From positions 12,981,001-13,045,000 of the forward strand of contig JAWQUS010000016.1 of the NCBI GenBank assembly GCA_036365455.1: DNA of 64,000 bases, read 5' to 3'. Of this stretch, positions 41,346 to 50,783 are shown in pieces. The notes beneath the pieces are model-generated. The model was not told the DNA's origin, did no database searches, and saw only the letters and a program-made list of their open reading frames with translations. A program made the position numbers and the translations under genes. The stretch is from Macrosoma leucophasiata (Eukaryota; Arthropoda; Insecta; Lepidoptera; Hedylidae). The number at the start of each line of letters is the position of its first letter. The first letter of the stretch is position 1.

Positions 41346-41522
41346 GTATAATATCTAAATAATATGTAGATATTACCAAGCATTGAAATACGTAGATTAA
41401 AATTCATTGTCACGTTATGAAAGAAGTAGAAATGTGGACCTAGTAAACATACAAAAACTGTTATTTTGTTTAATTGAATTGTAGGGTAGTGTAGCTAGCT
41501 ATTCAGACCTGAGTGAGCATTA

Positions 41523-42773
41523 TCTATACTTATAATAAATCTGTAGAAGTGTAAATTCTGTACATTAAAAATATTGAAAAAATAAATACCAGGGGATGTT
41601 ATTAGATCGATACCGAACACAAATATGTGATTAAAAAATTTTTTGTCTGTCTGTCTGTCTGTTTGTTCAAGCATCACATAAAAACTACCAGTCCGATTAC
41701 AATGAAATTTGGTATGATTATACTTTAACCTTTGGCGCACAACACTGGGTACTTTTTACCCCGGAAAAATGTCTGTTTGTCTGTGTGTTTGTGCACGCTA
41801 ATATCAGAAACGGCTAATTCGATTTGCGGTTTTCACTAATATATTGTGGTAAGTTTCACTTAACATATAGTGTTTGTTTCATGTAAATCAATTCAGAAAT
41901 AAAAAAGTTATGTCAATTTAAAGAATCGTATCGAATATTTTTAAGCTATTCTGTATCATATTTCTATCTTTTAGGGAGTTTCGTACCTAATATGTAAAAT
42001 CGGATCCTACGGATAACTAATCCTCCGCTGTCTGTCTGTCTGTCTGTCCGTCCGTCCTTCTGCCTGTCACCAGGCTGTATCTCATAAATAGTGATAGCTA
42101 GAAAGCAAACATTTTCACAAATTATGTATTTCTGTTAGCGCTATAATGTAGACGCTTAAAATTTTCATAGATTTTTTAGGTCTTATGTAGCTTCCATAAT
42201 AAATCTATATACATACAAATAAATAAAACTGGAGTCTCTGTTTGTAATATTAAGATAACTGCTTTTTTTATACTCGGTAAATACACCAAAAAAATTTTTA
42301 TTTACAATTTTGTCTGTCTGTCTATCTGTTTGGCGGGGCTAATCTTGAGAACAGCTTGACCGATTTTGACGGGACTTACACTGGCAGATAGCTGATGTGA
42401 TAAGGAGTAACTTAGGCTACTTTTATCTCCATACATCCATACATACATAAATACATACATACCTACATACAAATAAGAAGAATTGGAGTGTTTTCGACTT
42501 TGACGGGACTTTCACTGGCAGATAGTAGATGTGATAAGGAGTAACTTAAGCTACTTTTATCTCCATACAACCATACATACATACATACCTACATACAAAT
42601 AAACAGAATTTGAGTGTCTCAGATTTTGACGGGACTTTCACTGGCAGATAGCTGATGTAATAAGGAGTAACTTACGCTACTTTTATACTAGCTGCGCCCA
42701 CGACTTCGTCCGGGTTCGTTCGACTGAACAATCATATTTTTTGTCACATAGACGAAGTCGCGGGCACAGCTAG
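41523..42773 (+). mobile_element. Long Helitron-like element H1, copy 2
   Basis: A|TC at 41523 and CTAG|T ending at 42773, 1251 bp. The 5' end reads TCTATACTTATAATAAATCTG. It holds GTCT runs (41644-41665, 42031-42060, 42311-42330), the GGATCCTACGGATAACTAAT block and about three minisatellite units (42390-42690) before the terminal GACGAAGTCGCGGG hairpin. A second A|TC start, identical in type to the short H1s elements, lies inside at about 42198. The long form therefore looks like a short element with an added 5' part. Confidence 0.75.
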
Positions 42774-42889
42774 TTTGACAATATTATTCATATGTGAAGA
42801 TAAACTTTACCACAGAAAATAATCGAATCTAACTAATATCCTCTACTCTCTTTGTAAAGACAAAGTTAATCGATAATACATGTACATTA

Positions 42890-43022
42890 ATTATACACTA
42901 GCAGCACGTCTCCGTCACATCTGTGACGCCCCGAGCTGCATTTGTTTTTTTGATTCGACTATATTATGTAATTACATTGTGTCCAAATAATACGCACGTT
43001 ACACGCTTTGCCAATTAGCAGG
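42890..43022. repeat. Local duplication fragment, partner of 40070-40215
   Basis: TTATACACTAGCAGCACGTC, ACGCCCCGAGCTGCATTTG and GTTACACGCTTTGCCAATTA correspond to TATACACTAACAGCACATTT, ACGCCTCGAGCTTTATTCG and GTTACATGTTTTGCTAATTA at 40070-40215. A clear but diverged duplication. Confidence 0.7.
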
Positions 43023-43272
43023 TTATTTACGTAACTTCACGCCTGTAATCCCCGAAGGGGTAGGCAGAGGTAAATGCATGCATTCAAGCATACATGCAAA
43101 CACCCACGATTCGCCGGTTACGTTTTGGCCCATGTAACAGGTGGCGAGCCTGTTGACATCTCCGGGCACATTACCAAAATTTTGAGGTACTGGGAAATTT
43201 CCAGAAAATGGACAAATCGCCATAGAACCAGAGCTTTAGCTCCTCCAGTCCTTTAGGACTTTACACCATTAT
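43023..43272 (-). mobile_element. tRNA-derived SINE C, 5'-truncated copy
   Basis: Plus-strand order ACGTAACTTCACGCCTGTAA, CCCCGAAGGGGTAGG, CATGTAACAGGTGGCGAGCC, TCCGGGCACATTACCAAAAT, ATTTCCAGAAAATGG is the reverse of the full copy. The tRNA head is missing and CTCCAGTCCTTTAGGAC is inserted near the break. Confidence 0.85.
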
Positions 43273-43324
43273 CTCTGATATCACATCCATTATCACACCT
43301 GTGCCCAGAAATATATGTAACAGT

Positions 43325-43470
43325 ATCATTCTCCTTGAACATGTTGTTGGTACCCTTATTTGCCTAATCTGTAATGGTAATTTCACACTTTATTAACTAC
43401 CCTATTATCAGAAAAGTGAATAGCATTTGCGCTGACGTAACCACTAACTGCAACGTTCCGCGGTCGCCTC
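43325..43470. repeat. Local duplication fragment
   Basis: ACATGTTGTTGG, CCTAATCTGTAATGGTAATT, AGAAAAGTGAATAGCATTTG and GTAACCACTAACTGCAACGT. It pairs with 41068-41165 in direct and 39680-39790 in inverted orientation. Confidence 0.7.
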
Positions 43471-43818
43471 TAAGCCCAGTTAATGCATCAGTAGTCTGAA
43501 CCAAATACACCTAATGTAGCCAAATGAAATCCACTTTACATTACGACAACAACACTAGGTACACTTAGTATCACTATTTACCTCTAGTGTCTCAAGTAAA
43601 TAATTCAAAATATCGCCGCCACTAGGTCAAAGCTACTCCACAACTGTATACCTACATATAACCCTGTTGAATAACACACGAGCTCATGAAACTTCTACAT
43701 AGATATCTAAGTTGTACTAGTAGATTTAGAGAAAAATATAATCCAGATGCAGTTGAAATTCACTAGAGATTCAAGTGTTTGTCGATTCCAATGTTTTATA
43801 TTGCTATCTATCTATACA
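43471..43818. other. AT-rich sequence, no feature seen
   Basis: No gene or repeat is recognised apart from TCTA-type simple sequence leading into the next element. Confidence 0.5.
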
Positions 43819-44196
43819 TCTATATATACATATAATAAAACAGTAAAATCCGCGTGTCTGTACATTGTATTTATTTCCGAAAAACCAATTGGGGGCGATG
43901 TTAAAATAGTATTAGAATACTTTTCAATTATTTTTAAAGTTTTTGTCTGTCTGTTTGTCCCTTTGTCCAGGCTAATCTCCGAAGATACTGGACGGATTCG
44001 AATGAAAATTTTTGTGGTGTATAGATACTAAGCCTGGCCAACATTTAGGCTACTTTTTACTGCGGGAAAATCGCTCATTCCCACGGGAATCTCTACATTT
44101 TATTTCATTTTCCTATACAAATAGTCCGTACTTATCAAACCTTTGACACATTATTTCATTGTGAGGCAATAATACGAAGTTTGCCGGGTCAGCTAG
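43819..44196 (+). mobile_element. Helitron-like family H2, complete copy
   Basis: A|TC at about 43819 (TCTATATATACATATAATAA) and GGGTCAGCTAG|T ending at 44196. The interior has CCGCGTGTCTGTACATTG, a GTCTGTCTGTTTG run, AAGATACTGGACGGATTCG and, near the end, CATTGTGAGGCAATAATACG then GAAGTTTGCCGGGTC. The reversed copy at 50466-50783 shares this 3' part. 378 bp, non-autonomous. Confidence 0.75.
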
Positions 44197-45109
44197 TTGA
44201 GAAATAAAATACAACACAATCGACGAATATTTTACATGGTGAGAAATAATGGTATGTTTATTCATGGCGGCTGTAGGTGCAATTCGGATAATATATAGGT
44301 ATTATATGTATATAATTGTAATACGTAGTGTAATCTTTGTTCGTTGTTCGTACGTTGTGAAAGAACTAAATATGTGGAGATAGTAGATAAACATACAAAA
44401 AAACATACAAACCTACTATTTTGATAGATCACATTCTTCGAGCTTCCTATTCCTCCTTAATTCCAGGTTCAGTACTTCGTGGTAGGGCTACATAGTAATG
44501 TTTATTTTCTTAGTGATAGACATTGAGTCTAAACTCTTTTTACCAACTACTCACTTGCCAACAATATATTAAACCTATTTGCTTAGGGTGAACATAAAGC
44601 TTAGGAGGCAACTCACATACAAAGAAACACACAGACAACATGACAATAATTAAAACTGTATGATAATATTTTATAACCATGTAGCATTCTAGATGAGCCT
44701 GCAAAATATAAAATCTCAAACTCAAAATACCCTTACTACAACTTACCTCTAAAACTCTGTATCTGTTATTAAGCTGTATCTAATCATTTGACTATGATAA
44801 ATTATTGTTATTTGACTTGTAGATAAACTATTTGTAATAAACTTTTATTAGGTACGATGGCAAAAAAGCTTCACTGACCACGTTCCCAAAAAATATTTTA
44901 ATATATAATTATTAATATATAATTATTAATATACCTATCTATATATTAGCATTAACGACATTCAGAATATCAATTTATGGGGTATGTAAGTTTTTTTTCA
45001 AATATGATGACATTACTTTGATGAAATACTTGTTCACTTATATGATCTGTTATTTTATATCTTGTCCATTTTATATTAATACACATATGAGTCGAACGTG
45101 TTGAGACTA
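44197..45109. other. AT-rich sequence, no gene seen
   Basis: Contains a tandem of ATATATAATTATTA at about 44898-44928. Short frames show no motif. Confidence 0.5.
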
Positions 45110-45111
45110 TA

Positions 45112-45404
45112 AGGGTCATAGCTCACTAGAGCCACTCGGCACTCGACCAGCGCCCGACCGCCTCGAGCGGTCTGCGCTCATTACGCAAACTCCGCCCCGG
45201 ATCGACACAGGACGGGCAGGACGCTTGTCTTGCGTTGACTTTACATTGCCAACGCGCTGTTCCCAATTAGACCGCGATATCCGCTAGTGGTTCAGATGTA
45301 ACATCGCGTCGTTCACCCGTGGACCACCCGCCGACAACGAGTGGACGCCGAAAATCGAGGCGGTGCTGGTCGGGTGCAGGGTGGCTGTAGTGAGCTTTGA
45401 CCTT
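45112..45404. mobile_element. GC-rich MITE flanked by TA
   Basis: 293 bp. The left arm AGGGTCATAGCTCACTAGAG extends through GCC.CTCGGCACTCGACCAGC to GCCTCGA. The right arm on the minus strand, AAGGTCAAAGCTCACTACAG, extends through GCCACCCTGCACCCGACCAGC to GCCTCGA, giving arms of about 48-53 bp. TA lies directly outside both ends (45110-45111 and 45405-45406), fitting a Tc1/mariner-type target duplication. GC content is far above the flanks. It encodes no protein. TA is short, so the superfamily is a suggestion. Confidence 0.75.
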
Positions 45405-45596
45405 TACTTGTTTTATATAGCGCTGTTCAGGATAGAAATTAAATGTATTTTTAAAACAGTGTCAAGCTCGATTAATTTCGAACCGAACACGTGAGGCACC
45501 GACAGCCATGCTTTGTAAAGCCGCGCTCCATTCAGCTTTATTTCCAGTGGGCGACCTGACCCACTTGCCATTCAAATTATAAAATGCAATTCCATC

Positions 45597-45775
45597 CGGT
45601 TAGTCCAGCGGTGGGAGACGACCGTTTGATTCGAAGAGTCGCGGGTTCAATCCCCGCATCGGGACAAATATTTGTATAACCTATAGATATTTGCTTCGGG
45701 TCTATGTGTGTTTTGCGTGTACAATATACCTAATGTGGGGCTGTGAGTGAAAGCGTATTTACCTAATCATTGTTT
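45597..45775 (+). mobile_element. tRNA-derived SINE B
   Basis: Head with A-box region TTAGTCCAGCGG and B box GGGTTCAATCC inside a matching GCGGG/CCCGC T arm, then the body ACAAATATTTGTAT, GATATTTGCTTCGGGTC and CTAATGTGGGGCTGTGAGTG. It lacks about 25 bp (the CGGCACCCACGACACAGG block) present in other copies. No clear target duplication. Confidence 0.85.
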
Positions 45776-45825
45776 AATTAGTTTTGGTATGGTCTTGTAA
45801 CATTACTATTATTATTATTAAATGT

Positions 45826-45900
45826 CACAGAGGCAAAACAACTTAAGCTTAGCGTTAGAGTGCCAAAGCATCTGCGTTTTTAACTCTGATTTTTGAAGTT
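45826..45900 (+). repeat. Family A repeat fragment, short
   Basis: GTCACAGAGGCAAAACAACTT then GAGTGCCAAAGCATCTGCG and TCTGATTTTTGAAG follow the family A middle region with many changes. Confidence 0.5.
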
Positions 45901-46170
45901 CCATTTAATAAAACAAACAACTTTTATTACAAGAATTATACTGAAAAATTATGTGCAATTTCATATGAACATATCTGAATGTGAAATCTCGATAGCTTTA
46001 AGGCATGTGGTTTCAAAGAAAATTGTTTTTGTAATTAAAAAGAAAAAAACAATTATCATCAAGTTTCGGCTTTTTTCTATGAATTTAAATTTGCCGTGTC
46101 TGTTTTGGGCAGGGAGTCATGACCCTTTTGACCTCGCTCTAGGACCACTGTACAGAATCTATAATTTAAC

Positions 46171-46308
46171 AGAGGGAGAGAGAGAGAGAGGGAGAGAGAG
46201 GGAGAGAGAGGGAGAGAGAGGGAGAGAGAGGGAGAGAGAGAGAGAGAGAGAGGGAGAGATAGGGAGAGAGAGGGAGGGAGAGGGAGAGAGAGAGAAAGAG
46301 AGGGAGAT
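46171..46308. repeat. (GA)n microsatellite with 10 bp periodicity
   Basis: About 138 bp of G and A only, with five consecutive GGAGAGAGAG decamers between 46191 and 46240. It lies within a 146-codon frame (45893-46333) whose repetitive Arg/Glu/Gly end is just the translated microsatellite, so I do not call it a gene. Confidence 0.95.
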
Positions 46309-46440
46309 AACTTTTTATATTATTACACATTAACGTTCATGTTTGACAAATTGTTACAGTGAATAACCTTATAAATATTAATATTACTTAGAAAGTGATA
46401 TCGGTGTTTATAAAGATTGTTTGCGAATATAGTTGGATTA

Positions 46441-46728
46441 TTTTTTTTTATGTTTTAAAAGTGGCAAACAAGCATACAGTTCACATTGATGTTAAGTGAT
46501 GACTGCAGCCTATAGACACCCACACAATGACCAAAGGTAAAAATGCAGATGCGTTACCACTCCTGAGGCCTAAGGTGTTATGCCTCTGTGCCGGAAATTA
46601 CAGGGCCGTACATTACCACCTGACCGGAACACGATAGTGCTGAACACTACCATTTAGCGGCAAGTATATTAGGTAATGCGGTGGTGCCTACGCCCGCGGC
46701 TCCGTCACTGGAGCTCTACCACCAGTAA
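46441..46728 (-). mobile_element. Family A poly(A)-tailed SINE-like element
   Basis: Complete reversed copy from a T run (46441-46449) to ACCACCAGTAA. The CGCCCGCGGCTCCGTCACTG variant differs by a short deletion from the usual GCGAGCTCCG. No clear target duplication. Confidence 0.88.
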
Positions 46729-46966
46729 CCACCAGATAAGTAATTAAATTGAATTTATAAAATAAACCAACAGCAATTAATAAAATTGAGAGTTATTACG
46801 AAGTAGCTAAGTAATCATATCATATTTTTGTTTACCTTTCATGTGTTTGCTAAACGTATAATAATAATTCATTTAGAATGACAAGCACTTCTTATGAAAC
46901 ATCCAAAACAAATAAAATAAGGTGAATAACATCATTTCATAAACATGTTTTTTTTTTTCATTTGAC

Positions 46967-47165
46967 TACCCAGTTGGTTTAGCGGTGTGAGACGACCGTT
47001 TGATTCGAAGGGTCGCGGGTTCGATCCTCGCACCGGGACAAATATTTGTATGGCCTACAGATATTAGTTTCGGGTCTGGGTGTTTGTGTATGTGCTGTAT
47101 GTGTACAACGGCACCCACGACACAGGTTTATACCTAATGTGGGGCTGTGTAAGTGTATTTAATTT
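46967..47165 (+). mobile_element. tRNA-derived SINE B
   Basis: Head with GTTTAGCGGTGTGAGAC, GTTTGATTCGAAGGG and B box GGGTTCGATCC, then ACAAATATTTGTATGGCC, GTTTCGGGTCTGGGTG, CGGCACCCACGACACAGG and CTAATGTGGGGCTGTG. It is the fullest copy of the family. The initial CCCAGTTGG departs from the CCGGTTAG of other copies. Confidence 0.88.
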
Positions 47166-47280
47166 TTTTTATGTCAATTTACAAACTAAAATAATAGGAT
47201 ATCACTAAGACAAAACAATTTTATAGAAATTACGAGGATACATTTTATTAACTAATCAAGACACAGATAGTAGTAAATTA

Positions 47281-47388
47281 CCATTTGGAGTGACATTTCA
47301 GGGAATGTGGTGGTGCCTATAAAATAATTTGGCTACGCTCTTAAGCTCTTAAGTCCCAAAGTTGGCTTTGGGACACTACTACCAGTAA
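47281..47388 (-). repeat. Family A repeat fragment, diverged
   Basis: AATTACCATTTGGAGTGACA, GGAATGTGGTGGTGCCTAT and CACTACTACCAGTAA are the reversed 5' part of family A. A palindromic TCCCAAAGTTGGCTTTGGGA insertion sits where the CTCCGTCACTGGAG hairpin normally lies. Confidence 0.6.
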
Positions 47389-48223
47389 AAACCATTACAC
47401 GAATCTCATGAAATATAATTAATATAAACTAAATATAAACACATATAATTAATATAAACTAAATATAACAACATATGAAATAAATATAAACACATATTAA
47501 ACAAAATATTTTTTACGTTTATATTTACATGACTAAATACATATTTTTAATCCTAAAGGAAAAGTCTGATTTGAATGGCGCTCATTTCAATACGGCTCAG
47601 CTTATGTTCGCGTATTCATCTTAATCTCCCATTCTGCCGTTAATGGATGATGCTACTTAAGATCTCGTAAGAACCTGCCCCAACCCGGCTTCTTATGTTT
47701 CATATTTTATATGAGTACACAAAATGTTACTGAACATTTTCAATGGCGATGTGTTTCTTGCCTGATTTCTCTGGCGTTATTTCAACGCTCTTAATTTAAT
47801 CTGTACATGAGATTGATGAGACTTTAAAATATATCTGATTTATGAACTTTAATAAGTATAACTAGCTTAGAGGAATACCACTGTGCTTCTGTGATGTTTG
47901 TGAAATTTATTAAATACTTTTTGTATAATGATGGAAGTAGACTTATGGATACGAATTTAGCTGAAAATGTCCTTGCAGACATAGAGAGTTATAAATTACA
48001 GCTATTTCCAGAAGTCGGTACATAATTTCTCCCGTGCTCTTATATTATTTAATAATATCTAGATTTCAAGATAGATATTAAGTAGCTATTCTATTCACTA
48101 ACATAATAATATGACAACAGTTGTTTTATTTTACTGGACTTTTTCCTAGAAACACATGTAAAAAAAACAATGGGTTGCACTCCGGCAGAAGTGAGAACTG
48201 AATATTAACGTTGAGAATTTTTG
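47389..48223. other. AT-rich sequence, no gene seen
   Basis: A short tandem (TAATATAAACTAAATATAAA, about three partial units, 47415-47500) is present. Nothing else is recognised. Confidence 0.5.
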
Positions 48224-48279
48224 ACCACCACCATCTTCACCACCACCACCTTCACGACCTTCACCACCACCACCACCAT
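48224..48279. repeat. (CCA)n-rich simple repeat
   Basis: CCACCACCATCTTCACCACC-type sequence of about 55 bp, imperfect, with no open frame of note. Confidence 0.85.
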
Positions 48280-48969
48280 TTTATTTTAAATATGACAACA
48301 GATTTTCCCAATGGAAACACTGTACCTGTACACAATAAAAATAAAAGATTTACTTCATTTCAGTAAGAAATAAATTATTTGATGAATGTGAAGCTGTTAA
48401 GTAATCAAATAACTTCTTTGCATAAATTTCTTCGTCATTATTCATAATTTTTAATGTTGTAGAATATTCCAAGTGATCGTTTGAATAATAAACTCAAAGA
48501 TCTGCGTAACATAATTTATTCATTCTGTTTTAATATTATATAAAGAATTGAAAAATTCGAATGTAATAAACAAAGTAGCTTCGTATATTACGGAAACCTT
48601 AGTAATTTCTCTTGTGGACATTTTGTTTTCCTTTATTGGTTATATTTGTCAATGTGAGTTCCCGCGGTGGCAAATAAATCGCTCCCTCATTTCAAGTGAA
48701 TCTCTTATCTCTTAGTTCTGTTTCTTTATGCAAAATGAATTCAGGTAAAACATTACATATTTTGCCCAACCGCTGAGTCCATCACGGTACCTTTCCCGTA
48801 ATTATTATGTAATGGGAGTAATTCATTGGGTTAGTAAATCATTTCTCCCGTTGCAAAATTTTACGGTCTTTTCACAGTGACGTTAAAAAAGCTTTATCTT
48901 TTTCGAAAAATCTGTTATTGTAAGATTTATAGCCTTGTCTACAGCTTTCCTGTTATTTCTATTAAAATA
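48280..48969. other. AT-rich sequence, no feature seen
   Basis: No gene or repeat is recognised. Confidence 0.5.
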
Positions 48970-49271
48970 CGTAACTTCACGCCTGTAATCCCCGAAGGGG
49001 TAGGCAGAGGTAAGTGCATGCATTCAAGCATACACGCAAACACCGGTTACGTTTTTGGCCCATGTAACAGGTGGCGAACCAGTTGCCATCTCCGGGCACA
49101 TTACCAAACTCCGAAGTACCTTCTGGGAAACTTCCAGAAAATGAAAAAATCCCAACAGAACCAGAGATAAAGGATTTTAAACCGTTATCTCTGATAGTCA
49201 TCGACTCGGGAATCGAACCCAGGACTCCCAGCGTAGTAGTAGTGGCCTGCTACCACTAAGCTACTGAGGCA
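48970..49271 (-). mobile_element. tRNA-derived SINE C, near full length
   Basis: Reversed copy with both the 3' part (ACGTAACTTCACGCCTGTAA, CCCCGAAGGGGTAGG) and the tRNA head (GGGAATCGAACCCAGGACTC, GCCTGCTACCACTAAGCTAC, TGAGGCA). Flanks TTTCTATTAAAAT on the left and TTTTCTTTTAAAATAG on the right resemble each other and may be an eroded target duplication. Confidence 0.9.
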
Positions 49272-49505
49272 GTTTTCTTTTAAAATAGTTTTCTTCAGTT
49301 CTTTTAAAAAATAAATATATAATTTCAAAAAGTAATAACACATTCAAGAACTTGTGAATACTATATTATTTTGCATACGTTTTGCTTGGCAGCATCTCAT
49401 TTTAGTGAGCGCCATGTAAAACAACGTATCCTAAGTCTGAGGATTTGCATTCGGGCTGCGTGCCGCAGGAGTGTCTTTTAGAAGTTGTATTGTAAAACAT
49501 AGTTA
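49272..49505. other. Unannotated sequence, no feature seen
   Basis: Nothing recognised before the GC-rich island. Confidence 0.5.
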
Positions 49506-49680
49506 ACTATTCATGAATAATGTGACACGCCTCCCTGGGCGCTCGGCTATCGGCGCTCGGAGGTGAACTCGGCGCTCGGAGCGAGAGGGTGAGTGGAGCC
49601 GAAGCTACACGACCTCGCCTACCTCTCGTAAATATTCAGGGTCCGACGTGCGCCGGCCCGCGATACATCAGCCATGTTTT
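49506..49680. promoter_or_regulatory. GC-rich island with repeated CGGCGCTCGG motif (possible regulatory DNA)
   Basis: GGGCGCTCGG, CGGCGCTCGG and again CGGCGCTCGG occur within 55 bp (about 49528-49582), followed by GGTCCGACGTGCGCCGGCCC. CpG-rich in an AT-rich region and unlike any repeat family here. No long open frame. A promoter, enhancer or untranslated exon are all possible. The call is inference from composition only. Confidence 0.25.
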
Positions 49681-50465
49681 ACTTCCATACACGACTTAAC
49701 CCACATATTTCCTCATGTGTCGTACACAACGGAAATACTCTTGATTCACCATCGTCAATGTTAAACCAAAAACGTAAACGGAAATTAAAAGGAAACCCAC
49801 TCTAATTCTAATGTTATAGCATTAACTTTAGTTTCGGATGTTGTTTCTATTAGATGTCCGATTCATCACGTGTTATTTTACCGGAAACCTTTCCCGGAGC
49901 GCGGCGAATTGTTAATTATTTGTGCGGAGTTCCTGTTATCTTTAAATTTAAATGGAGTCTTTTGAAAAGGACACATTTAAATGAAAAGCTTATTGTTAGC
50001 TTACCTTGATAAATGTGTGTGGGTGCAAGAGAATAATAACTCAAATATACTTAATACATTTTTCAATGCGTAATTATATTAATTTTCGGATGTTTTAGCA
50101 GTGGCAGATTAAAAACATGACTGGTACTTTTATGGCAATTTAAGTTTGTAAGTCGGTAAGTAAGTGCACAAGAATGACTGGATGATCCGTGAGCGGGATG
50201 GTAACTTTTGGTGGATTCAATCAAATCAGTTAAATGTAGCTGTAAATTGGGCAGTTCCACTTGAGTGATATTGAGTAATGGTGGGCGCGTCGATATTGAT
50301 GGCCAGTCGGAGGATGCGCGCCGTATCTCACCGCTGACGTGTTAATTTGTCAAAATCCAATGACAGAAAGAAATACTAGAAAATTTTCACGTATGCTGTT
50401 ACTGCTGCCGAACATACAACTGAAAACAAAAGATTGCGCTTACTGATTTTTATAAAAAAAAACTA
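49681..50465. other. AT-rich sequence, no gene seen
   Basis: Contains GGGCGCGTCGATATTGATGG at about 50281 as an isolated GC-richer spot. No feature is recognised. Confidence 0.45.
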
Positions 50466-50783
50466 CTAGACCCGGCAAACTTCCTATTGCCTCACAATGA
50501 AATAATGTGTATATATAATATATATGTATATATATATACATACATTATTTCATGTATATATAATGGGTTTGATAGATACGGACTATTTGTATGGGAAAAT
50601 GAAATTGTGGTTTTTTACTGTTTCCTTTCAACTTATTCATATTTTCTTACCTTTTAAATCTTCCCTGGACTTCCAAAAATCATTCAAAATCAAAATTAGC
50701 CAAATTGGTCAAGCCGTTCTCGAGTCTTAGCGAGACTAACGAACAGCAATTAATTTTGAGATAATGTTCGATTTTATACACAG
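50466..50783 (-). mobile_element. Helitron-like family H2, reversed copy
   Basis: The left edge A|CTAG then ACCCGGCAAACTTCC and TTGCCTCACAATGAAATAAT is the reversed 3' end of the copy at 43819. A TATA-rich repeat (50510-50560) replaces the middle. The right part has CTTCCCTGGACTTCC and CCGTTCTCGAGTCTTAGCGAG, matching reversed 34790-34900. The right limit (GA|T near 50781) is uncertain. Confidence 0.65.

Noticed and set aside
45597..45670. tRNA-like sequence as a real tRNA gene
   Set aside because: The same head with the same body follows at 46967, 54880 and 58277. The anticodon arm is poor and a SINE body is attached, so it is a SINE, not a tRNA gene.
45893..46333. 146-codon plus-strand frame ending in Arg/Glu/Gly repeats
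   Set aside because: The repetitive half is the (GA)n microsatellite and the rest is AT-rich with no motif.
48224..48279. CCA-rich tract as a CRISPR-like or coding repeat
   Set aside because: Imperfect trinucleotide microsatellite with no spacer structure and no long frame, in a eukaryotic context.
50500..50560. TATA-rich tract as a promoter
   Set aside because: It is a simple TA/TG repeat inside an H2 Helitron-like copy, with nothing to support transcription.
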